This document shows positions 24,746 to 33,132 of a stretch of 64,000 nt of DNA, one piece after another (the first letter of the stretch is position 1; every line of letters starts with the position of its first letter). The stretch covers positions 1,111,501 through 1,175,500 of the forward strand of contig NZ_CP119075.1 of the NCBI RefSeq assembly GCF_029023725.1. Direction: 5' to 3'. This DNA is from Synoicihabitans lomoniglobus (GTDB taxonomy: Bacteria > Verrucomicrobiota > Verrucomicrobiia > Opitutales > Opitutaceae). The notes beneath the pieces were generated by a model, which was given only the letters and a program-made list of their open reading frames with translations, made no database searches and was not told the origin of the DNA. Made by a program: the position numbers and the translations under genes.

Positions 24746-25834
24746 GTGTTTTCCGTGAAACTGAACATCGGCGCGTTTGCACAGTCTCACGGGGCGGTGA
24801 TAGCGCGAAAATTAATCTGGCGAGTCGGGACGGTGGTGGTGATTTGCACGCTCGGCGGTCGCTGGACAGCGGCGGAATCGTATCATCCGGGGGCGGCGAT
24901 TCGGCAGCTCGCGCAAGAGCAGAACATCCCGATGACAGGTTTCGCGCAGGTGACTGACCGCGCAGCAGTGGTGCCGGGGGATCGTTGCGTCGCTCTCGTC
25001 TCGTTGCGCGAGGGCGGCGATATCAAGCAGTGGTTGCTGGATTTTGAAGTCGTGGGCACGCGCTCGAATGAAGCCAAGGCGAATGACCCGACGCCACCGC
25101 CATTCTACACGTCGTCGGGCCGCCGCTTCGAATTCGGCATGACGCCGGTGGCAATGAAAGTGGCCGCGTGGGGGCCGCTGGATCAAAATGAACGTCGACC
25201 GGAACGTGCCGTGTCGCGGGTCAAGGTGAAGCAGGCGGGGTTTCTGGCGAATGAAGATTACCTCGGTCTGGGATTCGATCGCATGGCCGCCACGGTCCTC
25301 AAACTGCGTCGTCTGCAAACCGACAGTCCGGTGGGTTTTTCCATGCGCGGTGAGCCGTTTCCGGAAGAGCAAATCCGAGTGGTGAAGGCTGCGTTTGCCG
25401 AGCGAGGTGTCACCGAGGCCGACGAACGTTCCATCGCTGGAGCCGCCCCCGCTCTTGGCGCGTTGCTCAACATTGTGCAGGGCACCCCGGGATTGAGCGA
25501 CATTTTAGCCGAGGTCGTCGATATCCCGTGGTGGTCGCTGATCAAAAGTGGCGGTCGACCCGAAATTAACCTCGAATTTGTATCCATGAAAATGGCGCGG
25601 CAGGAGGCCTCGTCATGGGAAATCGCGAACGGACGCGAAGTTTACACCGTCCCGTTCAACCTCCTGCTGAACGGCAAGATCGCGCTGGAGGTGGCCTTGA
25701 CCACGCTGCGGCCTCAACCGCCGGAACTGGCGCTGGCGGGCATTGTGAAAATCCGCGCCGCGACGCCCGGCAAGCAGGCCAAGCGCGTGCTGATTCAATT
25801 GCTGGCCACACGCGCGGGCGAGCCGGTCGGCTGA
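24746..25834 (+). CDS. Hypothetical secreted protein (362 aa)
   Basis: No family recognised. From the GTG at 24746 there is a basic stretch, a hydrophobic segment (GTVVVICTLGG) and an Ala-rich site around residues 42-44, consistent with a signal peptide; the exact start is uncertain. The mature region is mixed alpha/beta with conserved-looking blocks FYTSSGRRFEFGMTPVAMKV, IPWWSLIKSGGRPEINLEF and EVYTVPFNLLLNGKIALEV. A periplasmic role is possible. The stop is immediately followed by a family A palindrome. Confidence 0.6.
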   Translation: MFSVKLNIGAFAQSHGAVIARKLIWRVGTVVVICTLGGRWTAAESYHPGAAIRQLAQEQNIPMTGFAQVTDRAAVVPGDRCVALVSLREGGDIKQWLLDFEVVGTRSNEAKANDPTPPPFYTSSGRRFEFGMTPVAMKVAAWGPLDQNERRPERAVSRVKVKQAGFLANEDYLGLGFDRMAATVLKLRRLQTDSPVGFSMRGEPFPEEQIRVVKAAFAERGVTEADERSIAGAAPALGALLNIVQGTPGLSDILAEVVDIPWWSLIKSGGRPEINLEFVSMKMARQEASSWEIANGREVYTVPFNLLLNGKIALEVALTTLRPQPPELALAGIVKIRAATPGKQAKRVLIQLLATRAGEPVG

Positions 25835-25857
25835 AGTGTAACCATAATGGTTACACT
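25835..25857. repeat. Dispersed palindrome, family A, copy 2
   Basis: 23-bp perfect palindrome (arms AGTGTAACCAT / ATGGTTACACT, one central base), directly after the TGA of the upstream gene and 65 bp before hemB. Confidence 0.8.
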
Positions 25858-25922
25858 CGTCGCGCGGCGGATCGCGTTTTGAGGTGGCGAAACTGACCGG
25901 GCGGTGTGGAATGCCGGGCACC

Positions 25923-26933
25923 ATGTCTTCCGATTCGCCTCTCGATCTCGTTGAACGTCCCCGTCGTCTGCGTCGCACCGCGTCGCTGCGCGCCATGGTG
26001 CAGGAAACCGTGCTGCGCCCGGCCGATTTCATCGCGCCGCTGTTTGTGGTGGAAGGCAAAGGAGAGCCCGAGGCCATTGCGTCGATGTCGGGGGTTTTTC
26101 GCTACAACGTGAAGGATCTCGTCAAGGAGTGTCGGGCCCTCGCCAAACTCGGCGTGCCCGCCGTCGCGCTGTTTCCGAAGCTCGATCCGAAGTTGAAGGA
26201 TGAAGATGGCACGGGCGCACTCAATGAAGACGGTTTGATTCTGCGGGCCGTGCGGGCGGTCAAAAAAGCGCTGCCGGAGTTGACGGTGATCACGGATGTT
26301 GCGCTCGATCCCTACACGACGCACGGCCACGACGGCGTGCTGACTGGAGCGGGTGACGATGTGGACAACGATCGCAGCGTCGGAATTTTGAGCGAGATGG
26401 CCGTGCTGCACGCCCAGGCGGGCGTCGATATCGTGGCGCCGTCGGACATGATGGATGGTCGCATCGGCGCGATTCGCGAGCTGCTCGACGCGCACGATTT
26501 TACCGGCACCGCGATCATGGCCTATTCCGCGAAGTTTAACTCGGCCTATTACGGTCCTTTCCGTGACGCGGTGGGTAGCAGCAAGGCCGCCGGCACGCGC
26601 CTGCTCAGCAAAGCAACCTATCAGCTCGACCCGGCCAACCGTCGCCAGGCTCTGAACGAAGCGGCGCTCGACGAAGACGAAGGCGCCGACTTCATCATGG
26701 TCAAACCCGCCGGTGCCTACCTCGACATCATCCGGGAAGTGCGCGAGGAAACGACCAAGCCCGTCGCGGCCTACCAAGTGTCGGGCGAATACGCGCAAAT
26801 CCAAGCCGCCGCCCAGCTCGGCTGGCTCGACCTCGCTCGCTGCCGCCACGAGTCGCTCCTTGCCATCAAACGCGCCGGCGCCGACCTGATCCTGACCTAC
26901 TTCGCCAAAGATATGGCGAAACTGCTAAAGTGA
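25923..26933 (+). CDS. hemB: Delta-aminolevulinic acid dehydratase (porphobilinogen synthase)
   Basis: 336-aa cytoplasmic enzyme joining two 5-aminolevulinate molecules into porphobilinogen in haem and tetrapyrrole synthesis. Schiff-base lysines lie in MAYSAKFNSAYYGPFRDA and ADFIMVKPAGAYLD. The metal loop reads DVALDPYTTHGHDGVL: Asp and Ala replace the three zinc-binding cysteines, so it belongs to the Mg-type rather than the Zn-type. ATG 25923 is chosen (25911 also possible). Its haem product would serve the nearby cytochrome c gene, but no operon link is evident. Confidence 0.95.
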   Translation: MSSDSPLDLVERPRRLRRTASLRAMVQETVLRPADFIAPLFVVEGKGEPEAIASMSGVFRYNVKDLVKECRALAKLGVPAVALFPKLDPKLKDEDGTGALNEDGLILRAVRAVKKALPELTVITDVALDPYTTHGHDGVLTGAGDDVDNDRSVGILSEMAVLHAQAGVDIVAPSDMMDGRIGAIRELLDAHDFTGTAIMAYSAKFNSAYYGPFRDAVGSSKAAGTRLLSKATYQLDPANRRQALNEAALDEDEGADFIMVKPAGAYLDIIREVREETTKPVAAYQVSGEYAQIQAAAQLGWLDLARCRHESLLAIKRAGADLILTYFAKDMAKLLK

Positions 26934-27010
26934 ACGTCAATCTTTCCGGCCGGACTCAAGCTCGGCGGGGAGGTTGCGCGATGAGCCGGCGCGTCTAGCC
27001 TTGGGCGATC

Positions 27011-28285
27011 ATGTCCTTGCGAATTCATCGTCCCTTGCTTCTTGCACTCGCCATGGCGGGTGTTGCTTCCGTCGCGGCTGCCGCGCTCACTCCTGCGCCG
27101 GATAACGGGGGGATTTCGCTGCCGGGCGGGTTCAAAGCCGCGGTCGTGGCCGACGACTTGGGCGGCATCCGGGGCATCGCGGTCGCCCCCAACGGCGACG
27201 TGTATGGCCGCGTGCGCGGTCGCGGCATCGTGGCGATGCGCGACACCGACGGTGACGGCACGGCCGACATCGTGGAGACGATTCCGGGTTCGACGGGCGA
27301 GGGCAGTGGCATCGGTATCCAGCCGGGTTACCTGTATTATTCGACCAACTCCGGCGTGTTTCGCTATGCGCGCGCTGCGGGCGAGCTGCTACCGAGTGGT
27401 GAGCCCGAGGCGGTGGCGACTGATTTGTCCGATAAGGGTCAGCACAATGCCAAGATGTTTACGTTCGACGAATACGGCATGCTCTATGTCGAGGTGGGGT
27501 CACCGTCCAACGCGCTCGGCGTGCCGGATCGTGCTCGCGGCGCCCAGGGCGTGAGCGATGCCGAGGTGGCAAAATTTTTGAGCGAGCACGGTGGCGTCTG
27601 GAAATTTGATCCGTCCAAGGCCCCGCAAACGCAGCAGCAGGGAGAACATTGGTCGACCGGTCACCGCCATATTCTGGCGCTGGCGTGGAATCCGGTTTCG
27701 CATACCTTGTTCGGCGCGATGAACGGTCGCGACACGCTCGACGTGATCAACCCGGACTTGTTCTCCAAGGAATACAATGCCGTCCGCGTGGCGGAGGAGT
27801 TTCACGAGCTCAAGAAAGGCGCCAACCTCGGCTGGCCGCGCACGTTCTACGATCCCATCGGCAACAAACGGCTCTTCGGCGCGGAGTATGGCGGCGATGG
27901 CAAGAAGGGTCCGCCAGCGGGATCTTATCCTGATCCGATCATCGCGTTTCCGGCGCACTGGGCTCCGATGCAGATGGCCTATTACGGCGGCGAGCAGTTT
28001 CCTGAAACGTATCGCGGCGGTCTGTTCCAAGCCTTCCATGGTTCATGGAACCGCCAAGGTGATCAAAAGGGCTACAACGTGTCCTTTATCCCGTTTGATG
28101 CTTCCGGCCGTCCCACGGGGGAGTGGTCGGTGTTTGCCGATGGCTTCATGGGCACCGGGCAGATCGCCAGCCCCAATGACGCCGCCTATCGACCGATGGG
28201 TCTCGCGGCCGGACCCGATGGTTCGCTCTACGTGGGCTCTGATCACGGCGGCCGGGTTTGGCGCATTTTCTACATCGGCGAATGA
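27011..28285 (+). CDS. PQQ-dependent sugar (sorbosone/glucose-type) dehydrogenase, secreted
   Basis: 424-aa beta-propeller protein with a signal peptide (MAGVASVAAAALTPAP). Family-type repeats include GIRGIAVAPNGDVYGRVRG, DTDGDGTADIVETIPGSTGE, TGHRHILALAWNP, GANLGWPRTFYDP and the final GLAAGPDGSLYVGSDHGGRVWRI. Such soluble periplasmic enzymes oxidise aldoses or sorbosone and pass electrons to cytochrome c. The next gene, overlapping by 4 bp, encodes exactly such a cytochrome, which supports the role. PQQ synthesis genes are not in the window. Confidence 0.82.
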   Translation: MSLRIHRPLLLALAMAGVASVAAAALTPAPDNGGISLPGGFKAAVVADDLGGIRGIAVAPNGDVYGRVRGRGIVAMRDTDGDGTADIVETIPGSTGEGSGIGIQPGYLYYSTNSGVFRYARAAGELLPSGEPEAVATDLSDKGQHNAKMFTFDEYGMLYVEVGSPSNALGVPDRARGAQGVSDAEVAKFLSEHGGVWKFDPSKAPQTQQQGEHWSTGHRHILALAWNPVSHTLFGAMNGRDTLDVINPDLFSKEYNAVRVAEEFHELKKGANLGWPRTFYDPIGNKRLFGAEYGGDGKKGPPAGSYPDPIIAFPAHWAPMQMAYYGGEQFPETYRGGLFQAFHGSWNRQGDQKGYNVSFIPFDASGRPTGEWSVFADGFMGTGQIASPNDAAYRPMGLAAGPDGSLYVGSDHGGRVWRIFYIGE

Positions 28286-28773
28286 GCACCGGAGCGAGTC
28301 GCTGGCAGTTGCCGGCGGGAATCATGGGGATAGGGGCGGTCGTTCTCGTGCTCGGTTGGTTTGACCGTCCCGTCGAAGCGGAAGCGGAGACGGCCGCGGA
28401 GACGGCCGCGGACACGGCGCAACACCTGGTTGCGGCCCAGGCCAGTTCGACGGCCCCGGCCACACCGGTGCCCGAGCCGGAAGCGTTGGTCGTCGTCAAC
28501 GGAGCCGACATCTACAACGAGCATTGCGCAACCTGTCACATGGGCGATGGCAGCGGGGTGCCGAACTTTCAGCCGCCGATCGCCGGCAGCCCCGTCGTGG
28601 CGGCGGGGCGGGATCGGTTGGAAGCGGTGATTCGCGCGGGATCAGCCGCGTTGCAAGACCGGCCCAACACGATGGGTTGGCAAATGCCGCCCTTCGGATT
28701 TTTGACCGATCCGGAGGTCGAAGCGTTGGTAGGTTACGTGACCGATACGTTTGGTTCCCCGCCGCAGGAATAG
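28282..28773 (+). CDS. Membrane-anchored mono-haem cytochrome c
   Basis: 163-aa protein: one N-terminal membrane anchor (GIMGIGAVVLVLGWF), an Ala/Glu-rich linker, then a class I cytochrome c domain. Haem motif CATCH at residues 82-86; the axial Met is probably in NTMGWQMPPF. The C-terminal helix is DPEVEALVGYVTDTF. It overlaps the sugar dehydrogenase stop by 4 bp and should be its electron acceptor on the periplasmic face. The ATG at 28282 fits better than the TTG at 28258. Confidence 0.88.
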   Translation: MSTGASRWQLPAGIMGIGAVVLVLGWFDRPVEAEAETAAETAADTAQHLVAAQASSTAPATPVPEPEALVVVNGADIYNEHCATCHMGDGSGVPNFQPPIAGSPVVAAGRDRLEAVIRAGSAALQDRPNTMGWQMPPFGFLTDPEVEALVGYVTDTFGSPPQE

Positions 28774-28899
28774 CGCGCGGACTGGGTTGATTCCCGGTTG
28801 CCTCATCGACGGTGTCGTGCGTGATTGCGGACGTGGGAACGAGCATGACGCCGATCCGGATTATTTTTGATTTAAGCGCCGCTCCGGCGAGCTCGAGTC

Positions 28900-30327
28900 A
28901 TGCGTAAACCAGGTCGTGCGGCGGTGGTGGTGGTGGTGGTGGGCATCACGGTGATTGCCGCGGTGACGGTTCCGGGGATCGTGACACGGCAACGCTTGGC
29001 GAGCTACGTGCCGGAGATCCCGGCGGCGGAGAACCTGAGCGAGCCCTTGCGGGCGCGGTTGATCGAAGCAGGAAACCAGGCGAGCGACGGCGAGGTGGAG
29101 GGATTGATGGCATTAAGTCGGTTGTATCATGCCAACGGTTACACGTCGGAGGCGGAGCGGATTTACGGCGGGTTGATGACCGAGCAACCGGAGAACCCAC
29201 GCTGGCCCTACCGCACGGCGCTGCTCCGGGCGGCGAACGAAGATTTCGGCGCGGCGCGAGAATGGTTGGAGCGATCCGTGGCATTGGCGCCGGACTATGC
29301 ACCGGCCCGACTCCGGCTGGCCGAGACGTGGGTTCGGCTCGAAGCCCCGGCGCAGGCCGCGTCCGTCTTCCGTGAACTGTTGGAGCGTGAACCCGACCAC
29401 GTGCGCGGGTTGTTGGGCTTGGCGCGCATCGCGGTCGATCGTGAGGCGTGGACGGATGCCCGGTCCGGGTTGGAGCGCGTGGTGGCGGCAACGCAGTTTG
29501 CTCACGGCGTGCCGGAGTTGGCGCGGGTTTATGAAAATGTCGGGGAGACCGAGCGGCTGCAGGCCCTGCGTGGTCGCGCTCCCGTGGTCGCCCCGGAATT
29601 GGCGATTGATGATCCGTGGATGCGTGAACTCGTCGAGGACCTCTATGATCCGCTCCGGCTGATGGAGGAAAGCCATGCGGCCGTTTCGCGAGACGACAAG
29701 GCCGCTGCCATGCGGTGGATGGAGCGGGCGTTGGTATTGGCTCCTGACAACGGCGAAGTGCATCACCAGACCGCGCGCCTGTGGGAACGGCTGCGCAATC
29801 AGGTGAAGGCGCTGGCCGAATATGAGCGGGCGGCTGAATTGGACCCGACGATCGATGACGTCTGGGCACGTTTGGTTACCCTGTATAAGGCGATCGGTGA
29901 CACCGGGAAAGCGCGGCGGGCGCTGACCAATGGATTGGAGGTCAACCCGAGCTCGGCCGCGCTGCTGATTGAGCGCGGACGACAACTCAAGGAACGCGGC
30001 CGGGGGGCGGAGGCATTGGCCGATTTCGAGAAGGTGATCGAACTACACCCGCAGGAGTTGATCGGCTATGTCGAGGCCGCGCAGGTGCTGTTTGCGATGA
30101 AGCGCGCCGAAGCCGCCGACGGGTGGTTGGAGCAGTCGCTCGCCGTGGCGCCCGATAATCCGGTGGCGTTGGTCATGCTGAGTTTTTCGGCCATCACGCA
30201 ACGAAATCGCGCGGCGGCGGACCGCTGGATGGCGCAGGTGATGGCGCAACCTCGTGTTGCCCGGCCGGATCGCGACCGCTTGGCGGCTGGCTACCTCGAA
30301 GTCTTCGGCGAGCCACCGCGTGGCTGA
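28900..30327 (+). CDS. TPR-repeat protein with N-terminal membrane anchor
   Basis: 475-aa protein. The first 30 residues form one hydrophobic anchor (AAVVVVVVGITVIAAVTVPG). At least seven tetratricopeptide-like helical pairs follow, with typical spacing, e.g. LMALSRLYHANGYTSEAERI, AREWLERSVALAPDYAPARL, MRWMERALVLAPDNGEVHHQ and DFEKVIELHPQELIGYVEAA. Such proteins scaffold multiprotein assemblies at the periplasmic face. It follows the sugar dehydrogenase-cytochrome pair by 126 bp and could be linked to it, or to the convergent polysaccharide-export gene; neither is proven. Confidence 0.75.
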   Translation: MRKPGRAAVVVVVVGITVIAAVTVPGIVTRQRLASYVPEIPAAENLSEPLRARLIEAGNQASDGEVEGLMALSRLYHANGYTSEAERIYGGLMTEQPENPRWPYRTALLRAANEDFGAAREWLERSVALAPDYAPARLRLAETWVRLEAPAQAASVFRELLEREPDHVRGLLGLARIAVDREAWTDARSGLERVVAATQFAHGVPELARVYENVGETERLQALRGRAPVVAPELAIDDPWMRELVEDLYDPLRLMEESHAAVSRDDKAAAMRWMERALVLAPDNGEVHHQTARLWERLRNQVKALAEYERAAELDPTIDDVWARLVTLYKAIGDTGKARRALTNGLEVNPSSAALLIERGRQLKERGRGAEALADFEKVIELHPQELIGYVEAAQVLFAMKRAEAADGWLEQSLAVAPDNPVALVMLSFSAITQRNRAAADRWMAQVMAQPRVARPDRDRLAAGYLEVFGEPPRG

Positions 30328-30335
30328 ACGGCGTC

Positions 30336-30938
30336 TTAAAACGCCGAACGGTCGACTTGGATGGAATCACCCGGGAGCAAGCGCGGGTCTTCGGCGGGAC
30401 TGCGTTGCGCGAGGCGGGCGTCGAGCGTGTAGGCGGCCTGTTCACGGACGACGTTGATGGCCGACTCGCGGGCGTAGAGCGTGAACCCGCCGGCGGCCTG
30501 AATGGCCTTGGTCATGGTGAGGTCGGGCGTCCACACGATGCGTCCCGGGCGCTGGACTTCACCACCGACGTAGACGAAGCGCTCCGTCACGGTCACGGAG
30601 ACGTCGATCGTTCGATAGAAATTTTGAGCCACGTAAGTCTGGCGGATTTGGGCCGAAAGATCCGAGGCGGTCAGTCCCGCGGCCTGCACGCCCCCGACGA
30701 ATGGCAGGGAAATGAGGCCCTGATCATCGATTTGCACATTGTGCGCGCTGGGGTCGGGGATGCCCTGCAAGGCGATGCCGAGACTGTCTCCGGGGCGGAG
30801 CAGGGCGGATGAGGAGGCTTCCGGGATTTTCGGATTGGTGGCGCCGCCCGTCACGGAAGTGGTTTCACAGCCGGTCAGGGCAAGCACCACGCTCGCGAAA
30901 ACCACACGGCAGGAAATTCGAAATGACCGGAGGGGCAT
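30336..30938 (-). CDS. Polysaccharide biosynthesis/export lipoprotein (Wza-like, short)
   Basis: 200-aa lipoprotein: leader ending in VVLALTGCETTS (lipobox Cys), a Poly_export domain (LRPGDSLGIALQGIPDPS, VQIDDQGLISLPFVGGVQAA) and one SLBB-like unit (VYVGGEVQRPGRIVWTPDLT, then IQAAGGFTLYA). Wza-type proteins form the outer-membrane exit channel for capsule or EPS. This one is short, with one SLBB, and no polymerase or kinase gene is next to it. The ATG at 30938 is chosen although the frame is open far upstream, because the leader starts there. Confidence 0.82.
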   Translation of the reverse strand: MPLRSFRISCRVVFASVVLALTGCETTSVTGGATNPKIPEASSSALLRPGDSLGIALQGIPDPSAHNVQIDDQGLISLPFVGGVQAAGLTASDLSAQIRQTYVAQNFYRTIDVSVTVTERFVYVGGEVQRPGRIVWTPDLTMTKAIQAAGGFTLYARESAINVVREQAAYTLDARLAQRSPAEDPRLLPGDSIQVDRSAF

Positions 30939-30975
30939 GTCGGGAAGTTCATGGACTCGCTCGCCCGACGAAAGC

Positions 30976-31006
30976 AAAAAGCGCGACCCCGGTGAAGGGG
31001 CCGCGC
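30976..31006 (-). terminator. Rho-independent terminator
   Basis: GC-rich stem (GCGCGACCCC at 30981-30990 with GGGGCCGCGC at 30997-31006, one mismatched position), preceded on the + strand by AAAAA (T tract on the minus strand). Downstream of the minus-strand acidic-tail gene at 31036-31809 and upstream of the polysaccharide-export gene. Confidence 0.8.
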
Positions 31007-31035
31007 TATTAAAACGGATCAACGGGCTGCGTGTA

Positions 31036-31809
31036 TCAGCGGCGTTTGGATTTTCCGCGAGGTTTCTCTTCCTCTTCTTCGTCGTCGGAGTCCTCGTCGT
31101 CATCGGATTCCTCCTCGTCGTCTTCGTCGTCGGAATCCTCGTCCTCATCGTCATCCCACTTGAGGGAAGAGTCTCCCTTGAGGGATTTCTCGTCCTCTTC
31201 GTCGATGTCGGGGAGATCGGCGTCGTCGATGTCCTCTTCGTCGGAGGAGCCGTCACCGTCATCATCGTCGGATTCGTAGCCGGCGGGCACGTAGTCGAGG
31301 ATGGCCGTGAGTTCGTCGAAGGTGTGGATGGCTTTGCCTTCGATGAAGCTGGCGTTTTGGTCCTCGCGGATCTCGTCCTCGACTTCGTCGACGGTGAGCT
31401 TCGATTCAAATTCGAAGGCGTCGTTGAGCATCTTGACCCGGCAACGGGTGAGGTGGTCGAGCAGATCGGCGTAGGGACCATTCTCGTCGTCGACGATATC
31501 AGGCAGGGCGAAGAGTTTGTCTTCGGAATCGAAGAGGGACTCCTTGACCCGCTTGAGGCGCACCTTGCCGTCGCCGACATCTTTCTCGATGCGGAAGGGG
31601 ATGAAAGCGACGTCGAGGGTGTCCTGGTCAAAGCCGTAGTCGCGCAGCGGCTCCACGAGTTCGATCAAATAGTCGACCTGACGGGGATCAACGATGCTGA
31701 GACCGTCGACGTCCCAACGGACGGGGTCACTGACTTCATTGACCCACCAATTGTGGTCTTCACCGAGTCGAACGATACACCAGTCGAGGGTTGAGGAGGA
31801 TTTTGCCAT
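31036..31809 (-). CDS. Hypothetical protein with long Asp/Glu tail (257 aa)
   Basis: No family recognised. Residues 1-175 look like a folded domain (STLDWCIVRLGEDHNWWVNE at the start, VPAGYESDDDD at the end). Residues about 180-250 are almost entirely Asp, Glu and Ser, ending in a basic patch (KPRGKSKRR). The strongly polarised tail suggests a binding partner that is basic (nucleic-acid-binding or ribosomal protein) or a chaperone-like function; this is inference. It has its own terminator. The DNA of the tail is a GTC/CTC-rich imperfect repeat. Confidence 0.7.
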   Translation of the reverse strand: MAKSSSTLDWCIVRLGEDHNWWVNEVSDPVRWDVDGLSIVDPRQVDYLIELVEPLRDYGFDQDTLDVAFIPFRIEKDVGDGKVRLKRVKESLFDSEDKLFALPDIVDDENGPYADLLDHLTRCRVKMLNDAFEFESKLTVDEVEDEIREDQNASFIEGKAIHTFDELTAILDYVPAGYESDDDDGDGSSDEEDIDDADLPDIDEEDEKSLKGDSSLKWDDDEDEDSDDEDDEEESDDDEDSDDEEEEEKPRGKSKRR

Positions 31810-32039
31810 GTTACGCGTGTGCTAAGTAGGTCGGAGGAAAAAGGGGGTGATTCATCCGAGTCAAACCACGAAAACCACTTTCCGGTGACTTTTCTGATGC
31901 TCGTTTCGGTCTCGAATTTCGCTGGGTTGCAACAACAACCGCAACGTAAGGCAAAAACCGTGCCGTCGAACGGACGAATTTAGGGGCCAAAACGGGCGGT
32001 CCTTGCGTTTTGAAATGTGAGTTTCAGTGTCCGGCGGCG

Positions 32040-33095
32040 ATGGATTTTCTCTACGAGAAGTGGGTGCGGCCGTTGTTGTTCCAGCTCGAGTCCGAGCGGG
32101 CGCATGAGCTGGGCGTGACGGCGATGGCGGCACTGGGCTGGATGAAACCGGTGTGTCGCCTCATGGAAAGCTGGCATCGTCTGCCGGAGTCGCGCTTCCG
32201 TCCGGTGGAAGCGTTTGGCCTCAAATTTCCCAACACCGTGGGTCTGGCGGCGGGTTTTGATAAAAATGCCCGTGCGTGGCCGGCGGCGGCGGCGATGGGT
32301 TTCGGTCATGTCGAGATCGGCACGGTCACGGCGCTGGCCCAGCCCGGCAATCCGGCACCGCGCATGTTTCGGTATCCGGCGCAGGAGGCCGTCATCAATC
32401 GCATGGGATTCAACAACGAGGGGGCGGATCGCGTGTCGCATCGCCTGGCGCGGCAACCGGCCGTGGGCCAGCGCCGGATTCCGCTCGGCGTCAATCTGGG
32501 CAAATCCAAGGCGGCTCCGCTCGACAAGGCGGTGGACGACTACCTGCGCAGTTTCGGCAAGTTGGCGGAATTCGCCGATTATTTGGTGCTCAACGTTTCC
32601 AGTCCCAACACGCCCGACCTGCGCAAGCTCCAGGACGAAAGTCGTCTGCGCGAACTGCTGAGCGAAGTCAGTGCGGCCAACACGGCGCGCGGCGCCGAAC
32701 GCCGGCCGCTGTTGCTCAAGATCGCTCCCGATCTCTCCTACGGCCAGATCGACCGGGTGCTCGCGGTCATCGAGGAGTTCGGCTTCGACGGTATCATTGC
32801 GACGAATACGACGCTGGCGCGGCCAGGGCCCTTCGCGCACGTGGAGGAAACCGGTGGTCTGAGTGGCGCGCCGGTGCGCGATCGTTCGACCCGGATCATC
32901 AACTACATCGCCCGCACCACTCACGGCCGTCTGCCGATCATCGGGGTGGGCGGCATCACCGATGCCGCCGGCGCCGCCGAGAAACTCGATGCGGGGGCGA
33001 CGTTGGTGCAGGTTTACACCGGCATGATTTATCGCGGGCCGTTTTTCGCGGCGGCGCTCGCGCGCGGTCTGGCCGACCGGCAACGTCGTTATTGA
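32040..33095 (+). CDS. pyrD: Dihydroorotate dehydrogenase (quinone), class 2
   Basis: 351-aa flavoenzyme of pyrimidine synthesis. The N-terminal amphipathic helix (MDFLYEKWVRPLLFQLESER) marks class 2, which sits on the membrane and reduces quinone. FMN and active-site blocks: VGLAAGFDKNARAWPAAAAM, GFNNEGAD, LGVNLGKSK, LNVSSPNTPDLR (active-site Ser), IATNTT, GVGGI and QVYTGMIYRGP. The ATG at 32040 is preferred over TTG at 32010. The rest of the pathway in this window (pyrR, pyrB, pyrC) is 8 kb away on the other strand. Confidence 0.95.
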   Translation: MDFLYEKWVRPLLFQLESERAHELGVTAMAALGWMKPVCRLMESWHRLPESRFRPVEAFGLKFPNTVGLAAGFDKNARAWPAAAAMGFGHVEIGTVTALAQPGNPAPRMFRYPAQEAVINRMGFNNEGADRVSHRLARQPAVGQRRIPLGVNLGKSKAAPLDKAVDDYLRSFGKLAEFADYLVLNVSSPNTPDLRKLQDESRLRELLSEVSAANTARGAERRPLLLKIAPDLSYGQIDRVLAVIEEFGFDGIIATNTTLARPGPFAHVEETGGLSGAPVRDRSTRIINYIARTTHGRLPIIGVGGITDAAGAAEKLDAGATLVQVYTGMIYRGPFFAAALARGLADRQRRY

Positions 33096-33132
33096 GGGGC
33101 CGCCGATGGCGTCGGAGCCGGGCGTGCGGCGA

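Noticed and set aside
31060..31280. Repetitive GTC/CTC DNA that could be taken for a microsatellite or CRISPR-like repeat
   Set aside because: It simply encodes the Asp/Glu/Ser tail of the minus-strand protein; units vary in length and there are no spacers.
30939..31631. Extension of the polysaccharide-export frame to 31631
   Set aside because: The upstream 230 codons overlap the acidic-tail gene in another frame and are Ser/Thr/Pro-rich nonsense; the lipoprotein leader begins at 30938.
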